A stretch of DNA of 12,412 nucleotides from Deltaproteobacteria bacterium CG_4_8_14_3_um_filter_43_13 (GTDB lineage Bacteria; Desulfobacterota; UBA8473): positions 1-12,412 of the forward strand of contig PFIF01000300.1 of assembly GCA_002782605.1 (NCBI GenBank), given 5' to 3'. Positions 12,393-12,412 of the stretch are shown piece after piece; position 1 is the first letter of the stretch, and each line of letters begins with the position of its first letter. Under the pieces are notes generated by a model. That model was not told the DNA's origin and ran no database searches. It saw only the letters and a program-made list of their open reading frames with translations. The translations under genes and the position numbers were made by a program.

Positions 12393-12412
12393 ATAAAAGG
12401 TGTAATACCCAT

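Overview
The window looks like a chromosomal segment from an AT-rich Gram-negative bacterium. The most likely source is an uncultured member of Deltaproteobacteria sensu lato (Desulfobacterota-type). This rests on the core gene order tyrA-aroA-cmk-rpsA-sppA-ihfB, the six-domain ribosomal protein S1, and an IHF-type protein downstream of rpsA. It is an inference from gene order and protein style, not a database placement.

Region 1 (1-8119, plus strand) is a housekeeping cluster. It holds the 3' end of tyrA, then aroA (a class II-type EPSP synthase), cmk, rpsA, sppA, an ihfB/HU gene, a Ppx/GppA phosphatase, and a cobalamin-binding radical SAM protein of the HpnP-like/DUF4070 type. Most junctions are tight (15-24 nt). 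Three are not: tyrA/aroA, aroA/cmk and sppA/ihfB each carry a short inverted-repeat element. The three elements share ends resembling GTAACTACTCAGG. The aroA/cmk copy is flanked by an 8-9 bp direct repeat, as expected of a mobile, MITE-like insertion.

Region 2 (8140-10746, minus strand, convergent with region 1) is a three-gene acyl-CoA cluster, transcribed MaoC-like hot-dog protein, then crotonase, then PaaK-like adenylate-forming protein. Each product lacks residues normally needed for its family's textbook reaction. The MaoC protein lacks the Asp/His dyad, the crotonase has Phe in place of one of the two catalytic Glu, and the PaaK-like protein lacks both the P-loop and the C-terminal lysine. 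This shared degeneration is the most unusual feature of the window.

Region 3 (10747-12412) is looser and accessory-like. It contains a decayed integrase-type transposase remnant whose 3' end carries a near-consensus promoter (TTGACA-N17-TAGAAT) for a CBS-CBS-ACT-like (AcuB-type) gene. Next come a REP-like palindrome, a heptad-repeat inverted element and a small uncharacterised gene. That gene is preceded by a short palindrome that resembles, with a compensatory base-pair change, the one just before the cmk ribosome binding site. The window ends in another heptad repeat tract.
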